From GCA-003244245 sp036266995 (lineage in GTDB: Bacteria; Actinomycetota; Actinomycetes; Mycobacteriales; Pseudonocardiaceae), in NCBI GenBank assembly GCA_036266995.1, contig DATAWX010000172.1, positions 1-64,000 of the forward strand: DNA of 64,000 nt, written 5' to 3'. The position numbers and the translations under genes were made by a program. Positions 35,494 to 43,199 of the stretch are shown here, piece by piece. Positions within the stretch are counted from its first letter, which is position 1; each line of letters begins with the position of its first letter. A model generated the notes under the pieces. That model was not told the origin of the DNA, did no database searches, and worked only from the letters and a program-made list of their open reading frames with translations.

Positions 35494-36351
35494 TCAGGTG
35501 AGCTTTCGGTACTTGTCTGCGATGTGTCGTAGGTTAGCGCGGGCTTCGTCCCCGAAGGCAGCAAGATGCTCGAGTGCGGCCAGCATCGCGACATACCGCG
35601 CGACATCCGCCCGGTCGTTGTAGTACGCAGATCCGCCGATGACCCCGACCACGACGGTGTGCTCGTCGTAAAGGTCGAACCCGCAGGGCGGGAACACGTT
35701 GGCCTCGACCCCCCAGGGGATTACACCGACCCGGACATAGGGACGCCGGCTCATCTCTGCGATGTGCTCAACCTGCCGCACCATCACCTCGGGACCGCCC
35801 ACGCACCAACCCAATGCACCCGTGGTGAGCACGAAGGTGAACTGACGGCCTGGTTCCTGGAGGAGCTCAGCGCGCGCCAGCCGCGCGGCAACGCGCGCAT
35901 CAACCTCCGGCTGCGCCAGGGCACCGGAGGTGAACACCGCTCGGACGTACTCCTCGGTTTGGAGGAGGCCCGGGATCACGAGCGGGTGGAACACCGAGAG
36001 ATGGGTAGATCGCGCCTCGTTGCGGCGTACTCGTTGTTCGTGGGTTGCCGCGGAGCGGCTCACGGATACCCGCGCCGGCGTCGCTGCCCGGTGTTGCTCG
36101 TGGAGGTCCCGCGCCATCGCGACGAGCTGACGTCGAGTCGCAGCAGGGGCACCCAGCGCGCGGGCGTAGCGGTCGGCGTCCTGCGGAGACGGGACGAACC
36201 GACCTGCCTCCATGCGCGAGACCTTGGCCTGAGAGAAGCCCGCCAGCCGTCCTGCTTCGATGCCGGAACTCAGCCCAGCGTCATCGCGGATCTTCCGCAA
36301 CAGCTTGGCCATCTCGCTGTGCGCGACAGGTTGTGACCTCCCTCGGGGCAC
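35494..36351 (-). CDS. XRE-family regulator with DUF5753 domain
   Basis: A 285-residue protein with an N-terminal HTH_31 helix-turn-helix (LLRKIRDDAGLSSGIEAGRLAGFSQAKVSRMEAG, about 15-50). The DUF5753 domain follows (FHPLVIPGLLQTEEYVRAVF, then FVLTTGALGWCVGG and RVGVIPWG). This is the large actinomycete family whose members usually pair with small DUF397 or DUF6879 proteins. It sits 4 bases after the DUF6879 gene, so they form one operon. Family members are linked to developmental and secondary-metabolism control. Confidence 0.92.
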   Translation of the reverse strand: MPRGRSQPVAHSEMAKLLRKIRDDAGLSSGIEAGRLAGFSQAKVSRMEAGRFVPSPQDADRYARALGAPAATRRQLVAMARDLHEQHRAATPARVSVSRSAATHEQRVRRNEARSTHLSVFHPLVIPGLLQTEEYVRAVFTSGALAQPEVDARVAARLARAELLQEPGRQFTFVLTTGALGWCVGGPEVMVRQVEHIAEMSRRPYVRVGVIPWGVEANVFPPCGFDLYDEHTVVVGVIGGSAYYNDRADVARYVAMLAALEHLAAFGDEARANLRHIADKYRKLT

Positions 36352-36355
36352 GTGG

Positions 36356-37006
36356 TCATGCCACCGAGGTGTCGCGGTGATAACGAGGGTGCGCGTCCCA
36401 CCACGTGCTGAAGTTCGTCGCCTGATTCCACAGTAACTCGGCGATAGCCAGGAACGGCGCGCTGGCCGAATCGCCCATCACCTCGGCATTGACAAATCGA
36501 CCTGTCTCGTCGTAGCGAGAGCGAACGACGTGCCTGCCGTCGAGGACGAAGAAATCCCCAACCTGGGCGAGCGCCGGGGTTAGCTCCGTGATGCGGATCT
36601 GCTCACCCGCTGCACTGTTCGGCACGTAGCCCCATTCGCATTCGTAACGGACGTAATCCGACAACGGCTCCGCGACGGCGTGGATACGACGCCAGGCTCG
36701 ACCCGAGGTCACATCCGCACGGATCCGGTCCAGCCACGGCCGCTTCGCCTCCGCGGTCGGCGCAGGAGCGCCGCGCAAGTACCGGTGGAGGTCGTCGGAG
36801 TCTGAGGCGGCGTTGTAGACGGACAGCGTCTCTAGCCGGAACAGGTCCCGGGTGTGGTGCTTTGCCACGAACTCGCCCAGCTGATCAAGGGTGAGTACTT
36901 CGCGGATCCCCAGCACCAGCGACGGGGGCACGATCACAACTCCTTCGTGGTCAGGCAGGTTGAGCTCTGCCAGAACCGCAGCGTGGCGGTTTGTCGCCTC
37001 GAACAA
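36356..37006 (-). CDS. DUF6879-type protein
   Basis: A 216-residue soluble protein containing FRLETLSVYNAASDSDDLHRYL, RRIHAVAEPLSDYVRYECEW and FFVLDGRHVVRSRYDETGRF, the hallmarks of the protein family encoded next to DUF5753-type XRE regulators. Function unknown; it is thought to be the regulator's partner. It starts at a TTG with GGGAGAG upstream. Alternative starts shift it by up to ten codons, but all overlap the upstream 46-residue gene. Operon order: 46-residue protein, this, XRE, SLOG. Confidence 0.8.
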   Translation of the reverse strand: MFEATNRHAAVLAELNLPDHEGVVIVPPSLVLGIREVLTLDQLGEFVAKHHTRDLFRLETLSVYNAASDSDDLHRYLRGAPAPTAEAKRPWLDRIRADVTSGRAWRRIHAVAEPLSDYVRYECEWGYVPNSAAGEQIRITELTPALAQVGDFFVLDGRHVVRSRYDETGRFVNAEVMGDSASAPFLAIAELLWNQATNFSTWWDAHPRYHRDTSVA

Positions 37007-37091
37007 TCACTCTCCCGTCGTCAAGTGGCCCGCGGATCTCGGGGCAGTCCAACGTGTTCGGGCAACCAAGGTCATGCAGCACAGCGATCAT
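36951..37091 (-). CDS. 46-residue Cys-containing small protein
   Basis: ATG at 37091 with a very strong site (GGGAGGGG). The product has LGCPNTLDCPEIRGPLDDGR, then VIVRG, a pattern (C-P, D-C-P-E, D-D-G, V-x-G) I associate with small proteins encoded ahead of DUF6879/DUF5753 operons. It overlaps the next gene by 56 bases. A GC-rich hairpin (CCGGGGAAGCCCCGG) sits just before its ribosome site. Family assignment is from pattern memory only. Confidence 0.6.
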   Translation of the reverse strand: MIAVLHDLGCPNTLDCPEIRGPLDDGRVIVRGDKPPRCGSGRAQPA

Positions 37092-37154
37092 GTGGTTTCC
37101 CCTCCCGTCCGGGGCTTCCCCGGTCACGAGCAAGTGTCCCTGGCGCACGCAGGT

Positions 37155-37210
37155 ATAGTCAATCCTGTCTCTTGCATTATACGTATCTTGTATGTGCATA
37201 ATAATTCCAG
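37155..37210. promoter_or_regulatory. AT-rich divergent promoter region
   Basis: An unusually AT-rich island between the regulator operon (minus) and the kinase/peptide/oxygenase operon (plus). On the minus strand it holds a perfect TATAAT (complement of 37176-37181) about 85-90 bases before the ATG at 37091. On the plus strand, TTGCAT (37173-37178) is followed at promoter-like spacing by CATAAT (37197-37202). ATTATACGTA and TATGTGCATAAT form an imperfect palindrome that could be an operator for the adjacent XRE regulator (inference). Confidence 0.5.
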
Positions 37211-37284
37211 ATGGCGTTGGTCGAAGGTGGCCCGAGGCGGACGATTGACCGGGCACCCGGGGGCAGGCAAGGAGAAGGGACACC

Positions 37285-38097
37285 ATGGTGCAGCTGCCCG
37301 ATGATGTGATCGCCCAGGTTGAGCGTCGACTGGATGTCGGGCTGGACCTTTCGTCGGTGAGGACCGGGGCGTGGGCGGAGTCGGCCGGATACCGCAGTGA
37401 CCGGGGTACGTGGGTGCGGGTGGATTCCCGGCCGCGGTCGGTGATCCATCCGCAGTCCTGGGTCGGCGCGGAGGCTGCCTCGGTGATCCCCGATATCCCG
37501 AAGCCTGCCTGGTTCCAGTCAGCCACCTGGGCCGATACCAGCCGCGAACGGGTCTGGCGGGCCGAAGAGATGGAGCTGGTCACCGAGCCCGTGGTGGCCG
37601 TGACCGGCACCATGATCACCGCCCCACCCGACCTGCCGGACGCCTGGTGGACCGAGTTGCGCGCCGCTCTCGCGGCATTGGCCGGTTTCCGGACATTGCG
37701 AGTGTCCGGCCGACAGGAACTGATCACCCGGCGGGTCAGCCAGGTGCTCGGCGGTGCGGCGGACACGACCGTCACCGAATGGGCCACTTCCCATGGCGAC
37801 CTGCATTGGGCCAACATCACCGCCCCGGAGCTGTACCTGCTGGACTGGGCCGACTGGGGACTGGCGCCACGGGGCAACGGTGCGGCGTGCTTGTGGGGCA
37901 CCGCTCTGGCTGTCCCCGACACTGCCGACCGAGTGCACGCCGAATTCCGCGACGACCTCGACTGCCGCTCCGGAAAGATCGCGCGGCTGTGGGTCTGTAG
38001 CAACATCCTGCGCATGGCCGACAAGCGCGCCGACGCCCGCGACCTCGCCGGGCCGGCCAGCGCCGCCGCCGACCAGCTCGTCAAAGACCTGCGATAG
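37285..38097 (+). CDS. APH-like kinase (phosphotransferase family)
   Basis: A 270-residue protein with the catalytic loop of aminoglycoside-phosphotransferase-like kinases, SHGDLHWANIT (about 169-179), and the metal-binding segment YLLDWADWGLAPRG (about 184-197). The N-lobe is divergent, with a strand GTWVRVDSRP and Glu-rich helix RVWRAEEMELV; the P-loop is poorly defined. APH-like kinases modify antibiotics but also serve as peptide kinases in class V lanthipeptide and thioamitide pathways. ATG with AAGGAGAAGGG upstream. It is followed 20 bases later by a 38-codon peptide gene and then a JmjC-type oxygenase, probably one operon. Confidence 0.78.
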   Translation: MVQLPDDVIAQVERRLDVGLDLSSVRTGAWAESAGYRSDRGTWVRVDSRPRSVIHPQSWVGAEAASVIPDIPKPAWFQSATWADTSRERVWRAEEMELVTEPVVAVTGTMITAPPDLPDAWWTELRAALAALAGFRTLRVSGRQELITRRVSQVLGGAADTTVTEWATSHGDLHWANITAPELYLLDWADWGLAPRGNGAACLWGTALAVPDTADRVHAEFRDDLDCRSGKIARLWVCSNILRMADKRADARDLAGPASAAADQLVKDLR

Positions 38098-38117
38098 CAA
38101 GGAGAGGAGGTGACCAG

Positions 38118-38234
38118 ATGGGTGAGCACACGGAACTGGAGATCACCGTCGAGGAGCTGACGACTGTCCGCGGCCGCAATGCCGTCGACGGCGACGGCCC
38201 GACCGGTGACTCCGGCGAGAACAGGGACGGCTGA
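38118..38234 (+). CDS. 38-residue acidic peptide, candidate precursor peptide
   Basis: ATG at 38118 with an exceptional ribosome site (AAGGAGAGGAGGTGA just upstream). The peptide begins MGEHTELEITVEELTTV, an acidic amphipathic leader-like stretch. It ends in a hydrophilic segment rich in Asp, Gly, Asn, Arg and Thr with no Cys and no membrane helix. It lies between a peptide-kinase-like gene and a JmjC-type hydroxylase gene. Size, position and leader-like N-terminus fit a RiPP precursor, with the polar C-terminal half as the modified core. No known class matches by eye. Confidence 0.6.
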   Translation: MGEHTELEITVEELTTVRGRNAVDGDGPTGDSGENRDG

Positions 38235-38332
38235 CCGGCCCGGCGCCGAGGAAGTCGCGATCAACGCCGTGGTGGGCCGCCACCCACGGCCCGCCACGGC
38301 CAAGCCGCGTACGCAGGTGGAAGGCGAAACCC

Positions 38333-39543
38333 ATGGACCACCAGCTTGTCCAACAGGTCGAGAAGGCCCTCGGCTGGGCCGCCCAGAACCCTTGGGCGCC
38401 GAGTTCGGTTTCGGGCCCATGCCCGACCCCAGCCTCTGCAACCGGCTGCTCACCCCGCGCAAGCTGCTCGCCCTCATCTTGCGCCGCAGCCTCACGTACC
38501 CGCAGCTGCGATGTCTGCAACACGGCACAGACCTGCACCCCACCGCCTACCTGACAGCCACCACAACCGGTCGGGGTCAGCACATCGAGGTCGCCGACAT
38601 GCACCGACTGGGCTGCCTGCTGCGGGAGGGCGCCACCCTGGTCCTCGACGACGTCGGCCCGCTGGACGCCACCCTGGAAATTGCCTGCCGCGCCCTGAGC
38701 TGGTGGGCCGGAGAGGTCACCCGCGTCAACACCTACCTCACGACCCAAGACTCCAGCGGCTGGGGCCTGCACTGGGATTCCCACGACGTGCTCTGCATCC
38801 AGCTCGCCGGACAGAAGAGCTGGGAGGTGCGCGGACCCTCCCGTCGCGCGCCTATGGAACGTGACGCGGCCCCCAACCCGGAGCCCAGCAACGAAATCGT
38901 TTGGTCAGGCACCATGCGTGCGGGTGACGTCATGCACATTCCGCGCGGCTGGTGGCACCAAGCCACCAGGGCTGGCAAAGGCGGCGGGTTCAGCCTGCAC
39001 GCCACCTTCGGGCTCACCAGACGCACCGGCGTCGACTGGCTGGCGTGGGTGGCCGACCAAGCCCGCGCCGACGAGCTGTTCCGCCGAGACCTCCACCAGC
39101 ACGGCACCCCAGACAACCGGGACGCCCAGCAGCGGGAACTCGCTGCGGCAGCCACCCGGCTGGTCCAGACGTACTCCCCTTCGGACTACCTCAGCACTCG
39201 TCAGCGCGAGCGCGCCAGTACTAGGCAGGTGACGACCCTCGGCGTCGTCGGCCCTCCAGACGCCGTGGCCTGCGTGACCGAATTCCCACCACAGTTGCAC
39301 ACCCACGATGGGAAAGCCATCATCCTGGCCGCAGGCAAGAAGATCACCGTCCCGGCCCACGCTCTGCTCGCGCTGCACCCCTTGCTGAGCGGACAACCGG
39401 CCAGCATCCACGAGATCACCAGGGCGACCGGCGTCGATGTAGCCGCTCTGGCCGACGCCCTGATCGCGGCGGGAATCTGTGCCGAGATCACCCCAGACCT
39501 CGCCGAGGGCTACGCCGGCATGCTCACTCCTACGGCAACGTAA
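38333..39543 (+). CDS. JmjC/cupin-type Fe(II)/2-oxoglutarate oxygenase, apparent -1 frameshift near 38390
   Basis: The start MDHQLVQQVEKALGWAAQN (ATG 38333, GGAAGG upstream) is in one frame, and the rest (PLGAEFGFGPMPDPSLCNRL onward, about 380 residues) is in the frame one base back. One extra C in AACCCTTGGG (38388-38397) would join them. The core has the iron ligands HWDSHDV (H-x-D) and MHIPRGWWHQAT (distal His), as in ROXA/YcfD-type ribosomal oxygenases and other JmjC hydroxylases. A winged-helix-like C-terminus follows (ALLALHPLLSGQPASIHEI). It would hydroxylate a protein or peptide side chain. The shift may be a sequencing error, a mutation or recoding. Confidence 0.75.
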
Positions 39544-39682
39544 GTGGCAAAGATCGAACGCCGTGAGAACCGCCAGATCAGAGCCAGTATCCACGCTCGG
39601 TTGCCGCAGGTGTGGATCACCGACGGGTGGTCATCCGCAGTGCGACGGACTAGATCAAGGTTTCACCGAGGAAGGAGAACCC

Positions 39683-39745
39683 GTGCACCACAGCGGGGCC
39701 GTTAGGGGTCAACAACAAGTGTGTGGCGACCAAGGGCAGTCGTGA
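39683..39745 (+). CDS. 20-residue tiny ORF, cassette copy 2
   Basis: GTG start with the same GAAGGAGAACCC site as copy 1, 20 codons, and a TGA overlapping the GTG of the next gene (GTGA). The peptide is His/Gly/Gln-rich (GAVRGQQQVCGDQGQS). Its sequence differs from copy 1, but layout and coupling are conserved, which argues that translating the tiny ORF matters. Confidence 0.5.
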   Translation: MHHSGAVRGQQQVCGDQGQS

Positions 39746-39999
39746 TCCGGGAGGACCGGCTGTTGCTGGCCGACTTGGCACGCCTCAACACCGATGTGGT
39801 GCCGCTGGCCATGCGCATTATGGACGAGAGAGCGACCGTTGAGGAGCGTTACGCCTTTGCTGAACGGCTGGCTGCGATGGCGCGACGGTTGCGGGCACCG
39901 GCAACACACGCGGGCTTAGTGATTGATGGAGAGGTCGTCATCGCCGCTGACCAGAACGTGAACGGCAGTGGGGCCACGGTCTATCATCGGGACCTGTGA
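39742..39999 (+). CDS. Conserved small protein, cassette copy 2
   Basis: An 85-residue paralogue of the product at 34342 (REDRLLLADLARLNTDVVPL, then MRIMDERATVEERYAFAERL and LVIDGEVVIAADQNVNGSG). It begins at GTG within the overlap with the tiny ORF. The conserved core and conserved end suggest both copies are functional or recently diverged. Function unknown. Confidence 0.75.
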   Translation: MIREDRLLLADLARLNTDVVPLAMRIMDERATVEERYAFAERLAAMARRLRAPATHAGLVIDGEVVIAADQNVNGSGATVYHRDL

Positions 40000-40163
40000 G
40001 CACCTTGTATGAAGTACTGCGGAGGCGAAGGAGGCGACCGTGCGCGAACTCATCACCAGCTTCCACATCGAGCGACTCAACACTACTCCTCGCACGTCAT
40101 ACGCTGTACCACGAGGTGTCGGAGTGTGGTGAATTCGTCATCGGTTATCTTCTTCTTGAGTAG
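39996..40163 (+). pseudogene. Degenerate third gene of cassette copy 2
   Basis: The first codons (VSTLYEVLRR) match the start of the zinc-ribbon-like gene at 34596 (VSNVYEVRHR). The frame then becomes an arginine run and unrelated sequence, with no Cys pairs. A second good site (GAAGGAGGCGACC) precedes GTG 40040 (VRELITSFHIERLNT), which also ends early. The end of this frame overlaps the minus-strand gene at 40083. Probably an insertion or deletion boundary. Confidence 0.45.
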
Positions 40164-40325
40164 CTCCACTATGCAACCGATAGCAGGATTCCATTCACCA
40201 TAACCGTCACCGCTCCATGCAGTATCCAGAACTGGCTGAATAGTCTGGTCGTTGTAGTCGCAACCTTCGTCGAGGCCGATGTTGACGAGCAGATCAGCAA
40301 TTTCCTCGATGGTGACTGCTTCCAT
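40083..40325 (-). CDS. Small acidic protein, unknown function
   Basis: 80 residues from the ATG at 40325, which has GGAGG directly upstream; the longer frame to 40394 is less likely. The protein is acidic with alternating helices (EAVTIEEIADLLVNIGLDEG, then VELLKKKITDDEFTTLRHL). The DNA is clearly less GC-rich than its neighbours, suggesting separate acquisition. It could be an immunity-type or small regulatory protein. Not recognised. Confidence 0.65.
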   Translation of the reverse strand: MEAVTIEEIADLLVNIGLDEGCDYNDQTIQPVLDTAWSGDGYGEWNPAIGCIVELLKKKITDDEFTTLRHLVVQRMTCEE

Positions 40326-40592
40326 GATCCTCCGGTCCAGTCCTCGACGCTTGGCACCCGCGGAGGGCAGAGTAACGCGGGCACCGCGTGGCACGTTCCT
40401 GGCCGCCCCAGAAGAGAGCGGATACCCCGCGACATCGTCACCAACCGGACCCGCCAGCGACGCGGGTGCTGAGCGCCGCGCTCAACGAGTTCCCAGCAGT
40501 CGCCGAAGCGCTGGAAGCCAGCGAACGACGCTCGGCAGGAGAATACGACATGACCGCGAGCGTGACGACAGACCTTTCGATGGAGTGATCTC

Positions 40593-41135
40593 GTGGATGT
40601 TCTGGCGGACGACGACGTTGAGAGTGCACTGGTCGTTGTTGCGCATCCTGATGACGCTGACTTTTGGGCGGGTGGCACCGTGGCGTGCTGGTCCGCCGCC
40701 GGGATCGTGGTGACCTACCTGGTTCTCACTGACGGCGACGCCGGTGGGTTCGACTCCGCAGTGCCACGGGCCGACATCCCACGGATCCGACGCTCGGAAC
40801 AGCAGGTAGCCGCGCGCATCCTCGGTGTCCGCGATATCAGGTTTCTGGGCCTCACCGCGGGCACTATCGTCCAGGGCATCGAGCTTCGCCGCCAGATCGT
40901 GCGGGTGATCCGCCAGGTGCGACCTCGAAGGCTGCTGACGTGGAGCCCGGGATGGAACTGGTCCCGGTTTCGCACAAGCTGCCACATCGACCACCGGGCG
41001 ACCGGCGAAGTCGCATTGACCGCCGCCTACCCGAGGCGCTGGAGCCGTGGACCTACCCGCAGGCCGTCTCGCGGAAGCATTCCACGTCGTACGAAACAGG
41101 TAAGGACAGCCATTCGACTCCGTAGTGCACGGTAA
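40593..41135 (+). pseudogene. PIG-L/LmbE-family deacetylase, 3'-truncated
   Basis: The first 150 residues are a good LmbE-type domain: VVAHPDDADFWAGGTVACW, VLTDGDAGGFDSAVPRADIP, FLGLTAGTIVQGIELRRQI and the second zinc motif CHIDHRATG. After TAAYP (about 41040) the expected next segment is missing and the frame ends in an Arg-rich tail at 41133. A neighbouring frame contains LEPWTYPQAV, which may be a displaced piece. The break lies about 110 bases before a serine recombinase gene, consistent with disruption by integration or deletion. GTG start with GGAG upstream. Confidence 0.72.
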
Positions 41136-41153
41136 TGGTCTAAGCTAGTTGGC

Positions 41154-42611
41154 ATGGATGCCACCGAACACCAGCTCAAGGCCGCCCTCTACGGCAGGGT
41201 GAGCAGGCTCAAGGACGACGGCGACCCGGCTCACCGGGAACGCTCCGTAGACCAGCAGCTCGCCGCCAACGAGAAAGCCGCCGCGCGGTACGGCTGGATG
41301 ATCAGCGCCCGCTACGCCGACCCCGACCGGTCAGCGTCCCGGTTCGCGACCCGCGCGCGGGAGAAGTGGGAAAAGGTGGTGGCCGCCGTCAAGGCCCACG
41401 AGTTCGACGTGCTCGTGATCTGGGAAACCAGCCGAGCGTCCCGCGATCCCGAGGAATGGATTCCGCTGCTGGCCGAATGCCGCCGGGCCGGAATCAAGAT
41501 CTACGTCACCGTCGAGGACGAACTGTACGACCTGACCAAACCGAAGCACTGGAAAGCCCTCGCGAGCGACGGCATCGCTAATGCATTCTCCAGCGAGGAA
41601 ACTAGCCAGCGAGTCAAACGCGACGCCGACGCCAGCGCGGAAGCAGGCCGCCCGTCCGGGCCGGTTCTATTCGGTTACGAACGGATCTACGACTACGACC
41701 CGGTAAAACGCAAGGTGACGCTGGTTGAGCAACGCCCGCACCCTGAGAACGCGCCCGTGGTCAAATACATCATCACCAGCGTCTACGAAGGTAAGTCGCT
41801 GAAGTCCATCGCCCGCAAGCTCAACGAGGACGGGGTCAAGTCGCCGCGAGGTTCGGTGTGGGGACCACCGGCAGTGCGCCGAACCTGCCTCAACAGCGGC
41901 TACATCGGCCTACGCGGCCACAATGGCAGCACTACTCAGGGAACCTGGAAGCCGATCGTGGACTCCAGCGTGTTCTACGGTGCCCGGCGCATTCTTCTCG
42001 ACCCGAAGCGAACTACGACCCGGCCCGGCCGCGCGAAGTGGTTACTTTCGTGTATCGCCACCTGCGCCGTGTGCAACGGCCCGATGGCCGTCATGCGCCG
42101 AGGATCGAACCGAACCGTTTACGTGTGCCGTGATCGTGGTCATTTGTCGATTGAGCGCACGGAACTCGACGACTACGCCACCGGCCTAGTAATCACGCGA
42201 TTGTCCCGCACTGACGCTTATGTGCACCTTCCCGATGGCAGTGAGGAAACCGTGGTAACGGAATTGCGCGCCGAGGAAGCTGCCTTGCGCGCTGAATTGG
42301 ACGGCTACGCCGACGACGCTGCCGAGGGCCGGATCGACCGACTCTTCGCGAGCAAGGTGGTATCCAAGCTCACCGCGAAGATCACCGAGGTGCAGCGCCG
42401 GATCGAGCAGGCGATCACACCTCCGGCCCTGCTAGGGCTGCTCTCCGGTGCCCCCGGTGAGAGCGTCGCTGACCGCTGGCACCGTGCCCCGATCTCAGCG
42501 AAACGGGAGGTGCTGCGGTTGCTGTTCAGCTCGGTCACGGTCGCCAAGGGCGCCCCCGGTGAAGTCGCCGAGCGGGTAGCGCTCCAGTGGCGTGACCAGG
42601 CGAACGGCTAA
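41154..42611 (+). CDS. Large serine recombinase (integrase)
   Basis: A 485-residue recombinase. The N-terminal resolvase domain has the catalytic serine in ALYGRVSR (about residue 17) and WETSRASRDPEEW. The Recombinase domain (about 165-270) includes GRPSGPVLFGYER and LNEDGVKSPRGSVWGPPAVR, a zinc-ribbon part CAVCNGPMAV with YVCRDRGHLS follows, and a coiled coil lies near 365-420. This is the phiC31/integrase type that inserts DNA between attP and attB. It stands just downstream of a truncated PIG-L gene and is followed by accessory genes, so it likely mobilised the following element. Confidence 0.93.
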   Translation: MDATEHQLKAALYGRVSRLKDDGDPAHRERSVDQQLAANEKAAARYGWMISARYADPDRSASRFATRAREKWEKVVAAVKAHEFDVLVIWETSRASRDPEEWIPLLAECRRAGIKIYVTVEDELYDLTKPKHWKALASDGIANAFSSEETSQRVKRDADASAEAGRPSGPVLFGYERIYDYDPVKRKVTLVEQRPHPENAPVVKYIITSVYEGKSLKSIARKLNEDGVKSPRGSVWGPPAVRRTCLNSGYIGLRGHNGSTTQGTWKPIVDSSVFYGARRILLDPKRTTTRPGRAKWLLSCIATCAVCNGPMAVMRRGSNRTVYVCRDRGHLSIERTELDDYATGLVITRLSRTDAYVHLPDGSEETVVTELRAEEAALRAELDGYADDAAEGRIDRLFASKVVSKLTAKITEVQRRIEQAITPPALLGLLSGAPGESVADRWHRAPISAKREVLRLLFSSVTVAKGAPGEVAERVALQWRDQANG

Positions 42612-42796
42612 CCGCTCGCCACCCTTTCGGGTGGTCTGGTGTTGCGTATGCGCGGTGACGGTGTCGCACGATGACACAGCACGTGCGTCATCGTATAGAA
42701 ATGTACGACAGTTATCGCAAGCAAGCGGCAACAGCAGTGAAACGATCGGTTTTCGTCGGTAGCGCATCGCATCCTTGACGGTTAACGTTCGCCGGC

Positions 42797-43039
42797 ATGC
42801 GAGTCACCACCGTCTGCGCCACCCCCACCGATACCGGCGGCCGATTGAAGTACTACCGGGAAAGCGCCGGACTATCCCGCGAACACGTCGGCGTCCACCT
42901 CAATCGCGGCACCGGATCAATCCGCGACTGGGAATTGAATCGACGCGTCCCCAGATATGTTCTGCTCGTCCAACTCGCGAACCTTTACGGTGTCCCGGTC
43001 GCCGAGCTGATCGGCGTTAACTCCGCAACGCCCCGGTGA
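42797..43039 (+). CDS. Small XRE/HTH DNA-binding protein
   Basis: An 80-residue protein with one helix-turn-helix (LKYYRESAGLSREHVGVHLN, then IRDWELNRRVPRYVLLVQLANLYGVPVAELIG). It lies 185 bases after the integrase on the same strand. In integrative elements such a gene may be a repressor or a recombination directionality factor; the sequence alone does not decide. Confidence 0.75.
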   Translation: MRVTTVCATPTDTGGRLKYYRESAGLSREHVGVHLNRGTGSIRDWELNRRVPRYVLLVQLANLYGVPVAELIGVNSATPR

Positions 43040-43199
43040 CTCCCGAAATGTACGCCACCGTGGCCGCCATCCGGCTGTCGGCTGTTCACGCACCGTTTCT
43101 GTGGCGGTTAGCCCAGCAGACTGTATAGAATGGATTCTGCCAGGAAGGCGAGCGCTGCATCGCCAGGGGTGCGGCCAACCGCTTCGGTCCGTATGTTGC

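Larger units (their letters stand above)
39655..40013 (+). repeat. Diverged second copy of the 34246-34611 cassette
   Basis: From the leader (GATCAAGGTTTCACC, then GAGGAAGGAGAACCC) through the tiny ORF, the 85-residue gene and the first codons of the third gene (GTGAGCACCTTGTATGAAGT), this parallels 34246-34611. Order, overlaps and spacing are the same. The two copies flank the regulator and kinase/peptide/oxygenase genes as direct repeats about 5.4 kb apart. Confidence 0.75.

Noticed and set aside
37092..38543. Upstream part of a 530-residue minus-strand open frame
   Set aside because: It is antisense to the kinase and JmjC genes and low complexity. Only its last 46 codons, with their own ribosome site, look like a gene.
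38143..38784. 213-residue minus-strand frame over the peptide and JmjC genes
   Set aside because: Shadow of the JmjC gene; no motif and Gly/Ala/Arg-rich.
40388..40588. 66-codon plus-strand frame ending just before the truncated PIG-L gene
   Set aside because: The end (AALNEFPAVAEALEASERRS) could be the C-terminus of a lost gene, but the start overlaps the minus-strand gene region and no family is recognisable; too weak to list.
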